A stretch of 64,000 nt of DNA, from assembly GCF_001894985.1 (NCBI RefSeq), contig NZ_BCXG01000019.1, positions 30,161-94,160 of the forward strand, given 5' to 3'. Below the pieces are notes generated by a model. That model ran no database searches and was not told the origin of the DNA. It worked only from the letters and a program-made list of their open reading frames with translations. This DNA comes from Rhodococcus tukisamuensis NBRC 100609 (GTDB taxonomy: Bacteria; Actinomycetota; Actinomycetes; Mycobacteriales; Mycobacteriaceae). Made by a program: the position numbers and the translations under genes. Below, piece by piece: positions 49,806 through 59,174 of the stretch (the first letter of the stretch is position 1; the number at the start of each line of letters is the position of its first letter).

Positions 49806-52424
49806 TCAGTCGAACAGCCCGAGCCGGCCCGCGGTCCGGAGGATCTCCTCGCGGGAGTGCCCACCGAGCTTCTGGTACAGCGAGCGCTGCTGGCTCTTGA
49901 CGGTGTTGGCGGAGACGAACAGCTTCGAGGCGATCTCCCGGGTCGACAGGCCCAGCGCCAGCTCGGCGAGCACCAGCTTCTCGCGTTCGGTGAGCTGGAC
50001 CAGGTGCACGGACTCCGGGTAGGGGTTCCCGACGGTCGAGCCCCGCAGCACCGCGACGGCGGTCGACGCGGTGGTGGCCGTCGCCTCGAGGGTGTCGACG
50101 AGCTTGCGCGGGATCGTCGCCAGCGGCCACACCAGGCCGGTGCGGTCGGCCTCGCCACGGGCGTGGGCCCAGGCGTCCGCCGCCGCGTCGGCGTTGCCCA
50201 GCACGTGGTGCGCGGCGGCCTCGACGACCAGGGCCTCGAGGTGGGCGTGCGGATGCGGGTGGCCGAACCAGTCGCACCGGTGGCACAGCGCCAACGCCTG
50301 GCCGGGTTCGCCGGCGAGCAGGTGCGCGCGAGCCGCGGCGACGAGTGTCCACGGCTGCTCGGGCCCCGCGCCGGAGGCCAGCGCCAGGGCCTGGTTGCCC
50401 TCGCCCAGCGCGAGCCTGAGGCTGACCTCGACGGCCGTCAGCAGCGGCAGCGCCACCGAGGACGGGCCGAAGGTCGTCGGGTGTGCGGTGACCGCCCGGC
50501 GCAGCAGCGAGAGCCCGTCGAACGGGCGCCGAGTCGCCAGCGCGTAGCGGCTGTGGGCATAGGTGACGAACGCCCACAGTTCCTCGTTGTCGGAGGCCTC
50601 GCCCAGCTCGTCGAGGGCGCGCCGAGCGGTGTCGAGGTCGAGCCGGTCCAGTGCTGTCAGCGCCCGGGCCACCAGCGCGGGAACCTTGACCAGGAGCTCG
50701 AGCCAGCCGGCAGACCGCGGGTGTGAGGCCTCGATGGCCAGCCATTCGTCCGCGCGCTGTGGATCCCCGAGCAGCGCCCAGTTCAGCGCGGAACTGCCCG
50801 CCGCGTTGCGGGCGACGAAGTCGATGCCCTGCGCGAGGGCGCCGCGGTGCGCGAGCCGTAGGTCGACGGTGGACTCGGCGAACTCGCCGGCCAACTGGTG
50901 GCTGATGCCCCACTGCAGCCGCATCACCGGGAGCTGCCTGCGCACCTCCTCAGGACGGGCGTCGAGGGCGGCGCTGCTGAGTACGTGCAGCTGCCGTGCC
51001 ATGTCGGCGGACTCCCGGAACCTCCCACCCACCCGCAGCATGAGGGACTGGACAGACCCGACGTCGAGCAGCTCGCCGGCATTCGGTTCGGCACCGAGCC
51101 GGCGCAACGCGTCGACGTCGATGGGCAGCGTGCTGGCCGTGCTGGTGGTCTGGGTGCCGAGCAGGGTGAACAGCTCCCGGCCGGCGCGGATGGAGGGATA
51201 CGCGTCGAGCAGGTCCGGTGGGATGTCCCGCAGCGTCGAGCGGATCATGACGATGTGGTCGCCGATCAGGTCGACCCAGTGTTCGTCGAGGATCTCGATC
51301 ACCAGCGCCCAGTCCGCTGCGTCCGCGGCGTACCGCAGCCCGCTCGCGGGGTCGTCGCGATCGAGGTGGTGGCGCGCGAGTCTCGACAGGCGATCGGCCG
51401 GCCGCAGCCCGGCCCGTTCCTGGGCGACCAGCAGTGCGTCGCGCACCGCGGGGGCGAATTCCCAGGCCTCGTCGACCGTGGCGTCGGACCGGATCAGCAC
51501 GCCGGCGGCCTCGAGGTCGACGAGTCGGCGGCGGGTCTCCGCCGCCTCGACCTGTCCGGCGTCGGCGCCGAGACCGGCGGCGATCTCGGGGGTGATCACC
51601 CGGGCCGTCGCGACGGCCACGGCGAAGTCCCGGTGCGCGGTGATCTCGGGGTTGTCGAGCACCCGGGTGCGGGTGTAGTCCGCGATCGCACGGTCGAGGG
51701 CATTGGCGAGCAGTCGGCCGCGGGCGGGGGTCGAGGGCACCGCCTTGAGCACCAACGCCGCGATCCGCACGAGGTCCGGCAGCCCGCCGACCCGGTCGTG
51801 GACGTACGCCGTCTCGCCCGGCGCCGACGTGGCCGCGGCGAAGTCGAAGAACTCGGCGGTCTCCTCGACCGTGTACAGCAGGTCGCGGGCGGAGATCAGC
51901 TCGTAGGTCGGTTCCATCGCGGCCGGGTCGACAAAGTGGGTGTGCCCGCAGAGCGTCGCGACGACGTTGACGTGCGGGCACCGGTCGACGAGGCGGCGGA
52001 CCTCGGCCTCGAACCGGTCGGCGTCGACGAGGTCGATCCGGTTGAGGACGAGAACGACCGAGGTCTCGGTGTGGGCGAGCGACTCCCGGACCACCTCGGA
52101 CGGGCTTTCGGGTCGCCGGTCCGGCGTTCCGCAGCCCGCGGCGTGGACTCGTTCGAGCACCGTCCGCCAGTACGCGTCGGCGCAGACGCGTCCGGCGGGG
52201 GCCGGTACCCACACGACGAGCCGGGCGGCCGCCCGCCCCGACTGCAGCCAGGTCGCGACCAGGTCGGACTTGCCGAATCCGCGCGGCGCGCGCAGGACTG
52301 TGACGGGTGAGTCGCGATCGAGCCGGGCCAGCAGACGGGGCCGCGGTGCCACGGCCGGTGCGCGCCGCTGCCGGTCGGGTTGTCGCGGGTTCCGGGGTTC
52401 GGTGCGGGCGGGGCGTTCATACAC
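49806..52424 (-). CDS. Large STAND-type LuxR-family regulator (MalT-like)
   Basis: 872 aa. An N-terminal P-loop (APRGFGKSDLVATW, about 46-59) and a VVLVLNRIDLVDAD Walker-B-like strand (123-136) mark a STAND/NTPase domain. A long helical TPR-like middle follows from about 350. The C-terminal LuxR helix-turn-helix is LTEREKLVLAELALGLSTREIASKLFVSANTVKSQQRSLYQKLG, in part, ending near residue 872. It likely binds an effector and ATP, then activates transcription. GTG start. The first P-loop glycine is replaced by alanine. Targets unknown. Confidence 0.87.
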   Translation of the reverse strand: MYERPARTEPRNPRQPDRQRRAPAVAPRPRLLARLDRDSPVTVLRAPRGFGKSDLVATWLQSGRAAARLVVWVPAPAGRVCADAYWRTVLERVHAAGCGTPDRRPESPSEVVRESLAHTETSVVLVLNRIDLVDADRFEAEVRRLVDRCPHVNVVATLCGHTHFVDPAAMEPTYELISARDLLYTVEETAEFFDFAAATSAPGETAYVHDRVGGLPDLVRIAALVLKAVPSTPARGRLLANALDRAIADYTRTRVLDNPEITAHRDFAVAVATARVITPEIAAGLGADAGQVEAAETRRRLVDLEAAGVLIRSDATVDEAWEFAPAVRDALLVAQERAGLRPADRLSRLARHHLDRDDPASGLRYAADAADWALVIEILDEHWVDLIGDHIVMIRSTLRDIPPDLLDAYPSIRAGRELFTLLGTQTTSTASTLPIDVDALRRLGAEPNAGELLDVGSVQSLMLRVGGRFRESADMARQLHVLSSAALDARPEEVRRQLPVMRLQWGISHQLAGEFAESTVDLRLAHRGALAQGIDFVARNAAGSSALNWALLGDPQRADEWLAIEASHPRSAGWLELLVKVPALVARALTALDRLDLDTARRALDELGEASDNEELWAFVTYAHSRYALATRRPFDGLSLLRRAVTAHPTTFGPSSVALPLLTAVEVSLRLALGEGNQALALASGAGPEQPWTLVAAARAHLLAGEPGQALALCHRCDWFGHPHPHAHLEALVVEAAAHHVLGNADAAADAWAHARGEADRTGLVWPLATIPRKLVDTLEATATTASTAVAVLRGSTVGNPYPESVHLVQLTEREKLVLAELALGLSTREIASKLFVSANTVKSQQRSLYQKLGGHSREEILRTAGRLGLFD

Positions 52425-52437
52425 GCGGACGCTCCAT

Positions 52438-52465
52438 CATGCGTGGACAAGCGACATGCGTGGAC
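52438..52465. promoter_or_regulatory. Direct-repeat operator candidate upstream of LuxR gene
   Basis: CATGCGTGGAC occurs twice exactly, at 52438-52448 and 52455-52465, with a 17-base period. The pair starts 13 bases upstream of the regulator's start codon. A MalT-like regulator typically binds repeated direct sites, so autoregulation is plausible. Confidence 0.45.
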
Positions 52466-52611
52466 TGCCTCTTTCGATCGCTGCTCGATCTCAGGGTGGG
52501 TGAGGCGCCGCTGGTCGGACGGGTCGGACGTCGTCAGGGCGCAGTTACCGACAATCTGTCATCTCGGACGGGGAAAGCCCACAGGCGTAGCCGGGTTTTC
52601 ACCCGCGGGTT

Positions 52612-52653
52612 CACCCGTTTTCGGGTGTGACGCCGGTTCGAACCCGGCGTCAC
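52612..52653 (-). terminator. Double hairpin after mnhG
   Basis: Two hairpins follow the mnh operon on the minus strand. One has 10-bp arms 52627-52636 / 52644-52653 around a 7-nt loop TTCGAAC. The other has CACCCG (52612-52617) / CGGGTG (52622-52627) around TTTT. They share position 52627, so they may be alternative rather than simultaneous. The site is 25 bases beyond the mnhG stop. Confidence 0.6.
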
Positions 52654-52679
52654 GGTCCGGGAAGCTGGTCCGGGAAGCT
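52654..52679 (-). repeat. 13-bp tandem repeat overlapping the mnhG stop codon
   Basis: GGTCCGGGAAGCT is present twice head to tail (52654-52666 and 52667-52679). The second copy includes two bases of the mnhG stop codon (52678-52680). Confidence 0.75.
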
Positions 52680-53052
52680 ACAGGCGGGGCCCGGGGCGTT
52701 CGGTGTCGGGGCGTTCGCGGTTGTGTCGGTGCTCCAGGTCGCCGAGGATCTCGAGGCCCTCCCGGCCGCGCTGTTCCCGGTAGGCGACGCGGCCGACGAC
52801 ATGCGCGATCACCGGCGCGGTGAGGAGGGTGAACACGCCGACCAGCACCAGCATCCAGATGTCGACGTTGCCACGCAGTCGGATCACGGCACCGACCAGC
52901 ACCAGCACCATCCCGACGACCTGTGGTTTGGCCGCGGCGTGCATGCGCGAGAGCGTGTCGGGGAAGCGGACGATCCCGACCGCCGCCGTCATCGCCAGCA
53001 GCGCACCGAGCAGTATCGCGGTCGCGGCCAGGACGTCCCACACGGCGCTCAC
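52678..53052 (-). CDS. mnhG: Mrp antiporter subunit MnhG
   Basis: 124 aa. Three membrane helices with VGIVRFPDTLSRMHAAAKPQVVGMVLVLVG (in part), which is the MnhG/PhaG signature with RFPD and RMHA. The C-terminal 35 residues are charged and cytoplasmic. The start is in an ATGA overlap with mnhF. It is part of the heteromeric Na+/H+ antiporter. Confidence 0.92.
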   Translation of the reverse strand: MSAVWDVLAATAILLGALLAMTAAVGIVRFPDTLSRMHAAAKPQVVGMVLVLVGAVIRLRGNVDIWMLVLVGVFTLLTAPVIAHVVGRVAYREQRGREGLEILGDLEHRHNRERPDTERPGPRL

Positions 53053-53309
53053 TGGTCGTCACGCACCCGGAATCGGGCCACGCTGACCGAGCCCACGAAG
53101 CCCACCAGCGACAGCGCCACGATCGCGGGCACCACCGTGGTGTCGAGGGTGTAGGCGGCCCACACGGCCAGCCCGCAGGTGGCCGCCGCGACCAGCGTGT
53201 CCATCGCGACCAGGCGGTCGAGGGTGGACGGCCCGGCCAGCAGTCGGTAGGTGGTGAGGAGTGCGGCGACGGTCAACATCACCCCGGCGATCACCAACAC
53301 GATCGTCAT
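53049..53309 (-). CDS. mnhF: Mrp antiporter subunit MnhF
   Basis: 86 aa. Three membrane helices; YRLLAGPSTLDRLVAMDTL is the MnhF signature (GPxxxDRVxAxD). Starts in an overlap with mnhE and ends overlapping mnhG. Confidence 0.92.
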   Translation of the reverse strand: MTIVLVIAGVMLTVAALLTTYRLLAGPSTLDRLVAMDTLVAAATCGLAVWAAYTLDTTVVPAIVALSLVGFVGSVSVARFRVRDDQ

Positions 53310-53938
53310 GGCCGGTCCTTTCCGCTGGTCGTGGTCCCGTCGGGGCCGTCATGTTCGGGGGGCCCGTCGTCCAGGAGGTCCTGCTCGTGGCGTCCGTCGT
53401 CCTCGTCCTGGTCGTGCCAGGTGCTCGGCTGCCAGTCGGAGTCGCGCTCGAACGCTTCGATGAACAGCCGCTCGAGCTGACGCACCGTCCGGTAGAACTG
53501 CTCGACGGCCCGGTCGGTACTTACGTCCAGCACGTGCACGTAGACCATCCGCCGGCTCTGGTCGACCTCGAGCACCATGGTGCCCGGGATCAGGTTGAGC
53601 AGGTCGATACACAGGGTGAGGACCAGGTCGGACTTGATGGACAGTCGGCACCGCAGCACCCCGGTCAGCGGCGGCGGACCCGGTCGGACGGCCAGCCACG
53701 CGACCTGCGCGCTGGACTGCGCGGCGTAGTACACGCCCAGACCGGCGAGCTTGAGCACCGAGAGCGGACGTACCCGTCCCTCGACCGGTACCCGCGGCAG
53801 CGGCAGCAGCAGCATGATCGTCGCGCCCACCGCGAGGCCGCCGAGGACGTTCGCGACGCTGAGGTTGCCCCACAGCAGGATCCAGACCACCGTCAGCCAC
53901 GCGAGGATGCCGACCTGCATCAGCGCGCCGCGGCTCAT
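53306..53938 (-). CDS. mnhE: Mrp antiporter subunit MnhE
   Basis: 210 aa. N-terminal helices and the LCIDLLNLIPGTMVLEVD segment plus MVYVHVLDVS are typical of MnhE/PhaE. About 45 acidic residues extend the C-terminus beyond the usual length and include EDDGRHEQDLLDDGPPEHDG. Translationally coupled to mnhD and mnhF. Confidence 0.9.
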   Translation of the reverse strand: MSRGALMQVGILAWLTVVWILLWGNLSVANVLGGLAVGATIMLLLPLPRVPVEGRVRPLSVLKLAGLGVYYAAQSSAQVAWLAVRPGPPPLTGVLRCRLSIKSDLVLTLCIDLLNLIPGTMVLEVDQSRRMVYVHVLDVSTDRAVEQFYRTVRQLERLFIEAFERDSDWQPSTWHDQDEDDGRHEQDLLDDGPPEHDGPDGTTTSGKDRP

Positions 53939-55593
53939 CGGATGCCCCCTTCCGGTTGCTCGCCGGGCGGGGAGGTTTCGAGCGCGGTCGCCTGCTCGGC
54001 GTATCCGGGGCCGAGCACGGCGTCGATGTAGATCGAGCGGTCCTGCAGGTCCGTGGCCGTCCGGTTGGTGATCTCGATGAACGGCCCGGCGAACACGGTC
54101 AGCGACAGCCCCACGGCCACCAGGGCGATGGTCGGGATCAGCATCAGCACCGGCATCTTCCCGACGTCGGCCCGGTCACCGAACGCGATGTCCTCCTCGG
54201 ACTCGTCGATCAGCGCGGACGGTCCGACGTCGGCGAGGTCGCCCTCCGGTGCGTCGGCGCGGGCCCGCCAGAAGGCCTTCGTCCACACCCGCGCGATGAC
54301 GTACAGGGTGAGCAGGCTGGTCACCGTGCCGCCGCCGACCAGGATCCAGGACAGGGCGCTCGGGTGGGCGACGCCGGCCTGCAGCAGCGCCACCTTGCCG
54401 ATGAAACCGGAGAACGGCGGGATCCCGGCCAGGTTCAACGCCGGCACCAGGAAGACGAGCGCAAGCACCGGGCTGGCCGCGGCGAGCCCGCCGAGTCGGC
54501 GCAGCGAGGCCGAGCCGGCCTGCCGCTCGATCAGGCCGACCACCAGGAACAGGGTGGTCTGCACGATGATGTGGTGCGCCACGTAGTACACGGCCCCGGA
54601 CAGGCCGTGCTCGGTCGAGAGCGCGATGCCGAACACCATGTAGCCGATGTGGCTGACCAGCGTGAACGACAGCAGTCGCTTGATGTCGGTCTGCGCGATG
54701 GCGCCGAGGATGCCGACCAGCATGGTCAGCAGTCCGCAGACCATCAGCACGTTGTCCAGGTCGCCCTGCGGGAACAGCAGGGTGTGCGCCCGGATGATCG
54801 CGTACACGCCGACCTTGGTGAGCAGGCCCGCGAACACCGCGGTGACCGGGGCCGGCGCGGTCGGGTAGGAGTCGGGCAGCCAGGTCGACAGCGGGAACAC
54901 CGCGGCCTTGATGCCGAACGCGACCAGCAGCACCCCGAAGATCGCCATCCGGGTGCCGGTCGGGACGCCGTCGAGCCGGGTTGCCATCTGCGCCAGGTTC
55001 AGGGTGCCGGTGGCGGCGTACGCGAAGGCGATCCCCACCAGGAAGATCAGCGACGAGACCATCGAGACCATCACGTACGAGACCCCGGCGCGCACCCGGT
55101 CGGCACTGGCGCCGAGCGTCAGCAGCACGAACGACGCGGCCAGCAGCACCTCGAACCCGACGTACAGGTTGAACAGGTCTCCGGCGAGGAAGGCGTTGCA
55201 CACGCCCGCGGTCAGGGCCAGGTAGGTGGGCAGGAAGATCGACACCGGTTGGCGTTCGGTGCCGTCGTGCACGCCCTGTCCGGCGGCGAAGCCCATCACG
55301 GCGAGCAGCACGATGCTCGAGACCACCAGCATGATCGCGGAGAGCCGGTCCACCACCAGGGTGATGCCGATGGGGGAGTCCCAGCCGCCGACCTGCAGCG
55401 CCGAGATGCCGTCGCGGTCGGCCAGGTACAGCAGCAGCACGGAGACGACGAGCACCGCGACCAGCGCGGCCATCGTCACGACGCGCTGGAACCGGGGCCG
55501 GCGCCCGCCGATCAGCGTGATCGCGGCGGCGAGCATCGGGATCAGCACCGGCAGCGGGGTGAGGGTCTGGACCAGGTCCGCGGGCAACGTCAT
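53935..55593 (-). CDS. mnhD: Mrp antiporter subunit MnhD
   Basis: 552 aa, about 14 membrane helices, proton-conducting NuoL/M/N-like subunit. Conserved residues appear in FNLYVGFEVLLAASF (the buried glutamate), GIKAAVFPLSTWLPDSYPTAPAPVTAVFAGLLTKVG (in part, lysines) and the SHIGYMVFGIAL segment. Acidic C-terminal loop (LADVGPSALIDESEEDI). The start overlaps the mnhC stop (ATGA). Confidence 0.94.
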   Translation of the reverse strand: MTLPADLVQTLTPLPVLIPMLAAAITLIGGRRPRFQRVVTMAALVAVLVVSVLLLYLADRDGISALQVGGWDSPIGITLVVDRLSAIMLVVSSIVLLAVMGFAAGQGVHDGTERQPVSIFLPTYLALTAGVCNAFLAGDLFNLYVGFEVLLAASFVLLTLGASADRVRAGVSYVMVSMVSSLIFLVGIAFAYAATGTLNLAQMATRLDGVPTGTRMAIFGVLLVAFGIKAAVFPLSTWLPDSYPTAPAPVTAVFAGLLTKVGVYAIIRAHTLLFPQGDLDNVLMVCGLLTMLVGILGAIAQTDIKRLLSFTLVSHIGYMVFGIALSTEHGLSGAVYYVAHHIIVQTTLFLVVGLIERQAGSASLRRLGGLAAASPVLALVFLVPALNLAGIPPFSGFIGKVALLQAGVAHPSALSWILVGGGTVTSLLTLYVIARVWTKAFWRARADAPEGDLADVGPSALIDESEEDIAFGDRADVGKMPVLMLIPTIALVAVGLSLTVFAGPFIEITNRTATDLQDRSIYIDAVLGPGYAEQATALETSPPGEQPEGGIR

Positions 55594-56174
55594 CGGCGGT
55601 CACCGCCCGGGGTCCGGACCGGACTGTCGCCGTCGGCGTCGAACTCGTCGAAGTCGCCCTCGCGCAGGTCCTCGTAGACCTCCAGGTCTTCCAGGTTGGT
55701 GAGTTGGTCGAGGGGGATGGGGTTGCCCTTGTCGTCGAAGGCGTCGCCGCGGAAGGTGGAGTCGCCGGTGAGCGGGTCGTCGGAGCGGTCGCGGTCGGGG
55801 GCCTCGGCCGGGCTGCGGCGCCGGATGACCTTGGTGTCCTCGGGGTCGTTCTCGACGGCGTCCTTGGTGTTGATCTTGTAGGAGCGGTAGGCCAGCGCCA
55901 TCACGAAGGCGGCGATGCCCATGGTGATGACGATCGCGGTCAGGATCATGCCCTGGGCCAGCGGGTCGGCCATGGTGTCGTAGACGGCGTTGCCGCGGCC
56001 GACGATCGGCGCGCTGCCGGGCGGGCCGCCGACCACCAGGATCAACAGGTTGACGCCGTTGCCGAACAGCAGCAGACCCAGCAGCATCCGGGTGATGCTG
56101 CGCTCCAGCAGCAGGTACACCCCGCACGCGACGAGTACGCCGACCACCAGGAGCAGTCCGAAGTTCGCGGTCAC
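55590..56174 (-). CDS. mnhC: Mrp antiporter subunit MnhC with acidic C-terminal extension
   Basis: 194 aa. The first 100 residues are a normal MnhC/NuoK-like unit with three helices (GVYLLLERSITRMLLGLLLFGNGVNLLIL, in part; DPLAQGMILTAIVITMG). The remaining 90 residues are hydrophilic and acidic, with no membrane helix, and are unusual for this subunit (typical length about 110-125). GTG start overlapping the mnhA stop. Confidence 0.92.
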   Translation of the reverse strand: MTANFGLLLVVGVLVACGVYLLLERSITRMLLGLLLFGNGVNLLILVVGGPPGSAPIVGRGNAVYDTMADPLAQGMILTAIVITMGIAAFVMALAYRSYKINTKDAVENDPEDTKVIRRRSPAEAPDRDRSDDPLTGDSTFRGDAFDDKGNPIPLDQLTNLEDLEVYEDLREGDFDEFDADGDSPVRTPGGDRR

Positions 56175-59029
56175 CGGAAGGTCACCTCCGCGCTGTCGAG
56201 TCGCCTCGCGGGCTCTGCTGCGCCCTCGGCGTCCAGTCGGGCGCCGAGACTGCGCAGCACGTCGAGCACCAGCCCGACCACGATCAGGTACACGCCGAGG
56301 TCGAAGAACAGCGCGGTCACCAGCTTGATGTGGCCGATCAGCGGCAGCGTGACCTCCAGGGTCGCCGAGGACAGCGCGGGCGCGCCGAGGAACAGTGAGG
56401 TCAGCGCGGTGCCCGCGGACAGGATCAGGCCGAGGCCCAGGATCTTGCCCGCGTCGATGGGGACGGTCTCGCCGAGTTCGTAGCGGCCGCCCGCGAGGTA
56501 GCGCAGCACCAGGGCCAGGCCCGCGGTCAGCCCGCCCGCGAAGCCGCCGCCCGGCGCGTTGTGGCCGGAGAAGAAGAAGTACACCGACAGCACCATCATC
56601 GTCGGGAAGATCAGCCGGGTGGTGACCTCGAGGACCAGCGAACGGTGCCGCGGGTCGATCAGGTCGCCGCCGCGAAGCCAGGTGGTCTCCGGTCCGGAGC
56701 CGGCGTCCGGGTTGGGCGCGTCCGCGACCCGCGGCGCGATGCCGAACCGGCGGTTGCGGAACACCAGCGACGCGACGCCGGTGGCGGCAACCAGCAGCAC
56801 GCAGATCTCGCCCAGGGTGTCCCAGGCGCGGATGTCCACGAGGAGCACGTTCACCACGTTCTTGCCGTTGCCCAGGTGGTACGCCGCGTCGGGCAGCTGC
56901 AGGTAGATCGGCGTGGTGGAGCGGGCGTTCATCGCGAACGCGCCGATCACCGTCACCGTCGCGCCCACCGCGACGCCCAGCAGGGCCCGCGGCAACTTGA
57001 ACCCGACGGACTGCCGCTCGTCGATCTCGGCGGGCAGTTTGCGCATCACCAGCACGAAGATCACCAGCGTCAGCGTCTCCACCAGGAACTGGGTCAGGGC
57101 CAGGTCGGGCGCGCCGTGCAGGGCGAACAGGACGCCGCAGCCGTAGCCGCCGAGGCCGACCAGGATCACGCTGGCGAGCCGGTTGCGCATCACCGTCGCG
57201 GTGATCGCGGCGGCGATCATCATCAGCCCGACCGCCAGCTGCAGCGGGGAGTCCCACAGCCGCAGCCGGACGCCACCGTCGCTGTGCACGGCCAGCAGGA
57301 TGGTCGGCAGCAGTACCAGGGTGACGAGGATGCTGGCCTGGGTCAGCGGCAGCGAACCGCGCTGGGTGGTGCCGGTCAGCCGGATCGAGAGGGTGTCCAT
57401 GCCGCGCAGGGTGGCGTCGTACATCCGGTCCGCGTTGCCGAGCAGGGACCGTTCGAAGCGCAGTCGGCTGACCCGGCGGTGCATCAGGAAGAGGCCGGCG
57501 CCGGAAAGGACGATGAGCACGGTCAGCCACAGCGCCTGCCCGAACCCGTGCCACAGCGCCAGGTGGTAGTCGCCGTCCGGACCGGCGGGCAGCGTCGTCG
57601 AGTACGGGGTCAGCAGCCGGTCCATCAGCGGGGATGCGAGGCCGGCGGCGAGGCCCGCGACGGCGAGCAGGGCGGGCACCGCCAGGAACAGGGGATCCGC
57701 CCGGTGCATGTCCGCGACCGCCGGGCTGGGACGGCGGAGCTGCTTGCGTCCGAACGCGCCCCAGACGAACCGGATGCTGTAGGTGACGGTGAGGATCGAC
57801 CCGAGCACGATGCCGGTCAGCACCAGGGTCCGCACCGGGGGACTGAGCGCGGCGGTGGTGGCGATCGCGTCGAGCGCGGCCTCCTTACCGACGAACCCGA
57901 GCAGCGGCGGTAGCCCGGCCATGCTGGCGGCGGCCAGCACCGCGATCGCGCAGAGCGCCGGGGCCTGGGCGCCGAGCCGCGCGAGCTTGCGCAGGTCGCG
58001 GGTCCCGGTGGTGTGGTCGATGACGCCGACCACCATGAACAGCGCCGCCTTGAACATCGCGTGCGCGACCATCATGGTCATGCCGGCCAGGGCGGCGTCC
58101 CGGCTGCCTGTGCCCACCAGGACCATCAGGAATCCGAGTTGGCTGACGGTGCCGAAGGCCAGGATCAGTTTCAGGTCGAACGCGCGCAACGCGCGCCAGC
58201 CGCCGAGGAGCATCGACGCCAGTCCGAGCGTGATGATCGTGACCCGCCAGGGGGTGGAGTCGGCGAAGCCCGGCGCCAGCCGTGCGACCAGGTAGATGCC
58301 GGCCTTGACCATCGCCGCGGCGTGCAGGTAGGCGCTGACCGGGGTGGGCGCGGCCATCGCGCCGGGCAGCCAGAAGTGCATCGGGACGATGGCCGACTTG
58401 GACAGCGCGCCCACCAGGACCAGCACCACCGCGACGCTGGTCAGCCAACCGGTCGGCGGGTTCGCCAGTAGTACGGACAGCTGGTAACTGCCGCCGACCT
58501 GACCCAGGATGATGAACCCGACCAGCATCGCGAGGCCGCCCGCGGTGGTCACAAGCAGTGCCTGGGTGGCGGCGCGGCGACTCGACGCGCGTTCCGCGTA
58601 GTGGCCGACCAGCAGGAACGAGAGCACCGTCGTCAGTTCCCAGAAGGTGTAGAGGATCAGCATGTTGTCGCTGGTGACCAGGCCGAACATGGCGCCCGCG
58701 AACGCGACCATCTCGGCGGCGAAGATGCCCAGACGTGGTTCGTCGTCGGTGAAGTACCGGGAGCAGTAGACCAGGACCAGGGCGCCGATCCCGAGCACCA
58801 GCGCCGCCATGATCGCGGCCAGGGAGTCGAAGCGCATGTCGATGTCCATCGACAACCCGGGCGCCCACTGGATGTGCAGCGACTGCTCGGTGCCCCAGTT
58901 CCGGACCACCCAGACCAGGCTTGCCAGCGGCACCAGCGACAGCGGCAGGAAGGCGTTTCGCCCCATTGCTCGCACGACAAGCGGCGCCAGAACGGCGGCA
59001 ACTGCATGGGCGAACAAGATAGCGAGCAA
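56171..59029 (-). CDS. mnhA: Mrp antiporter subunit MnhA fused to MnhB
   Basis: 952 aa. Residues 1 to about 790 are MnhA, NuoL-like, with the antiporter motifs LILYTFWELTTVLSF, LSKSAIVPMHFWLPGAMAAPTPVSAYLHAAAMVKAG (in part) and FGTVSQLGFLM. From about residue 815 the MnhB domain follows (IFPTMMVLSVYFFFSGHNAPGGGFAGGL in part, then ETVPIDAGKILGLGLI). It is the leading gene of mnhA/B-C-D-E-F-G. TTG at 59029 is preferred, with GGAG eight bases upstream; longer frames add a non-membrane N-terminus. Confidence 0.9.
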   Translation of the reverse strand: MLAILFAHAVAAVLAPLVVRAMGRNAFLPLSLVPLASLVWVVRNWGTEQSLHIQWAPGLSMDIDMRFDSLAAIMAALVLGIGALVLVYCSRYFTDDEPRLGIFAAEMVAFAGAMFGLVTSDNMLILYTFWELTTVLSFLLVGHYAERASSRRAATQALLVTTAGGLAMLVGFIILGQVGGSYQLSVLLANPPTGWLTSVAVVLVLVGALSKSAIVPMHFWLPGAMAAPTPVSAYLHAAAMVKAGIYLVARLAPGFADSTPWRVTIITLGLASMLLGGWRALRAFDLKLILAFGTVSQLGFLMVLVGTGSRDAALAGMTMMVAHAMFKAALFMVVGVIDHTTGTRDLRKLARLGAQAPALCAIAVLAAASMAGLPPLLGFVGKEAALDAIATTAALSPPVRTLVLTGIVLGSILTVTYSIRFVWGAFGRKQLRRPSPAVADMHRADPLFLAVPALLAVAGLAAGLASPLMDRLLTPYSTTLPAGPDGDYHLALWHGFGQALWLTVLIVLSGAGLFLMHRRVSRLRFERSLLGNADRMYDATLRGMDTLSIRLTGTTQRGSLPLTQASILVTLVLLPTILLAVHSDGGVRLRLWDSPLQLAVGLMMIAAAITATVMRNRLASVILVGLGGYGCGVLFALHGAPDLALTQFLVETLTLVIFVLVMRKLPAEIDERQSVGFKLPRALLGVAVGATVTVIGAFAMNARSTTPIYLQLPDAAYHLGNGKNVVNVLLVDIRAWDTLGEICVLLVAATGVASLVFRNRRFGIAPRVADAPNPDAGSGPETTWLRGGDLIDPRHRSLVLEVTTRLIFPTMMVLSVYFFFSGHNAPGGGFAGGLTAGLALVLRYLAGGRYELGETVPIDAGKILGLGLILSAGTALTSLFLGAPALSSATLEVTLPLIGHIKLVTALFFDLGVYLIVVGLVLDVLRSLGARLDAEGAAEPARRLDSAEVTFR

Positions 59030-59174
59030 AAGGCACTCCGTCGTGTCTGCGTGCGGGGGGCGGCGGGGTGTCGATACGCCCAGGAGTATCCGGGCGATCG
59101 GAGTCCAGTTTAGGGGATGGCCGGTCGTTGCTCGCAGGCGCATCGCCGCGACATTCGGGCGGTACCGTGTGGAA

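Noticed and set aside
52627..52653. T-arm-like sequence GGTTCGAACC, suspected tRNA or att site
   Set aside because: The stem is 10 bp, not 5, and no D-arm, anticodon arm or acceptor strand fits upstream; it is a hairpin terminator.
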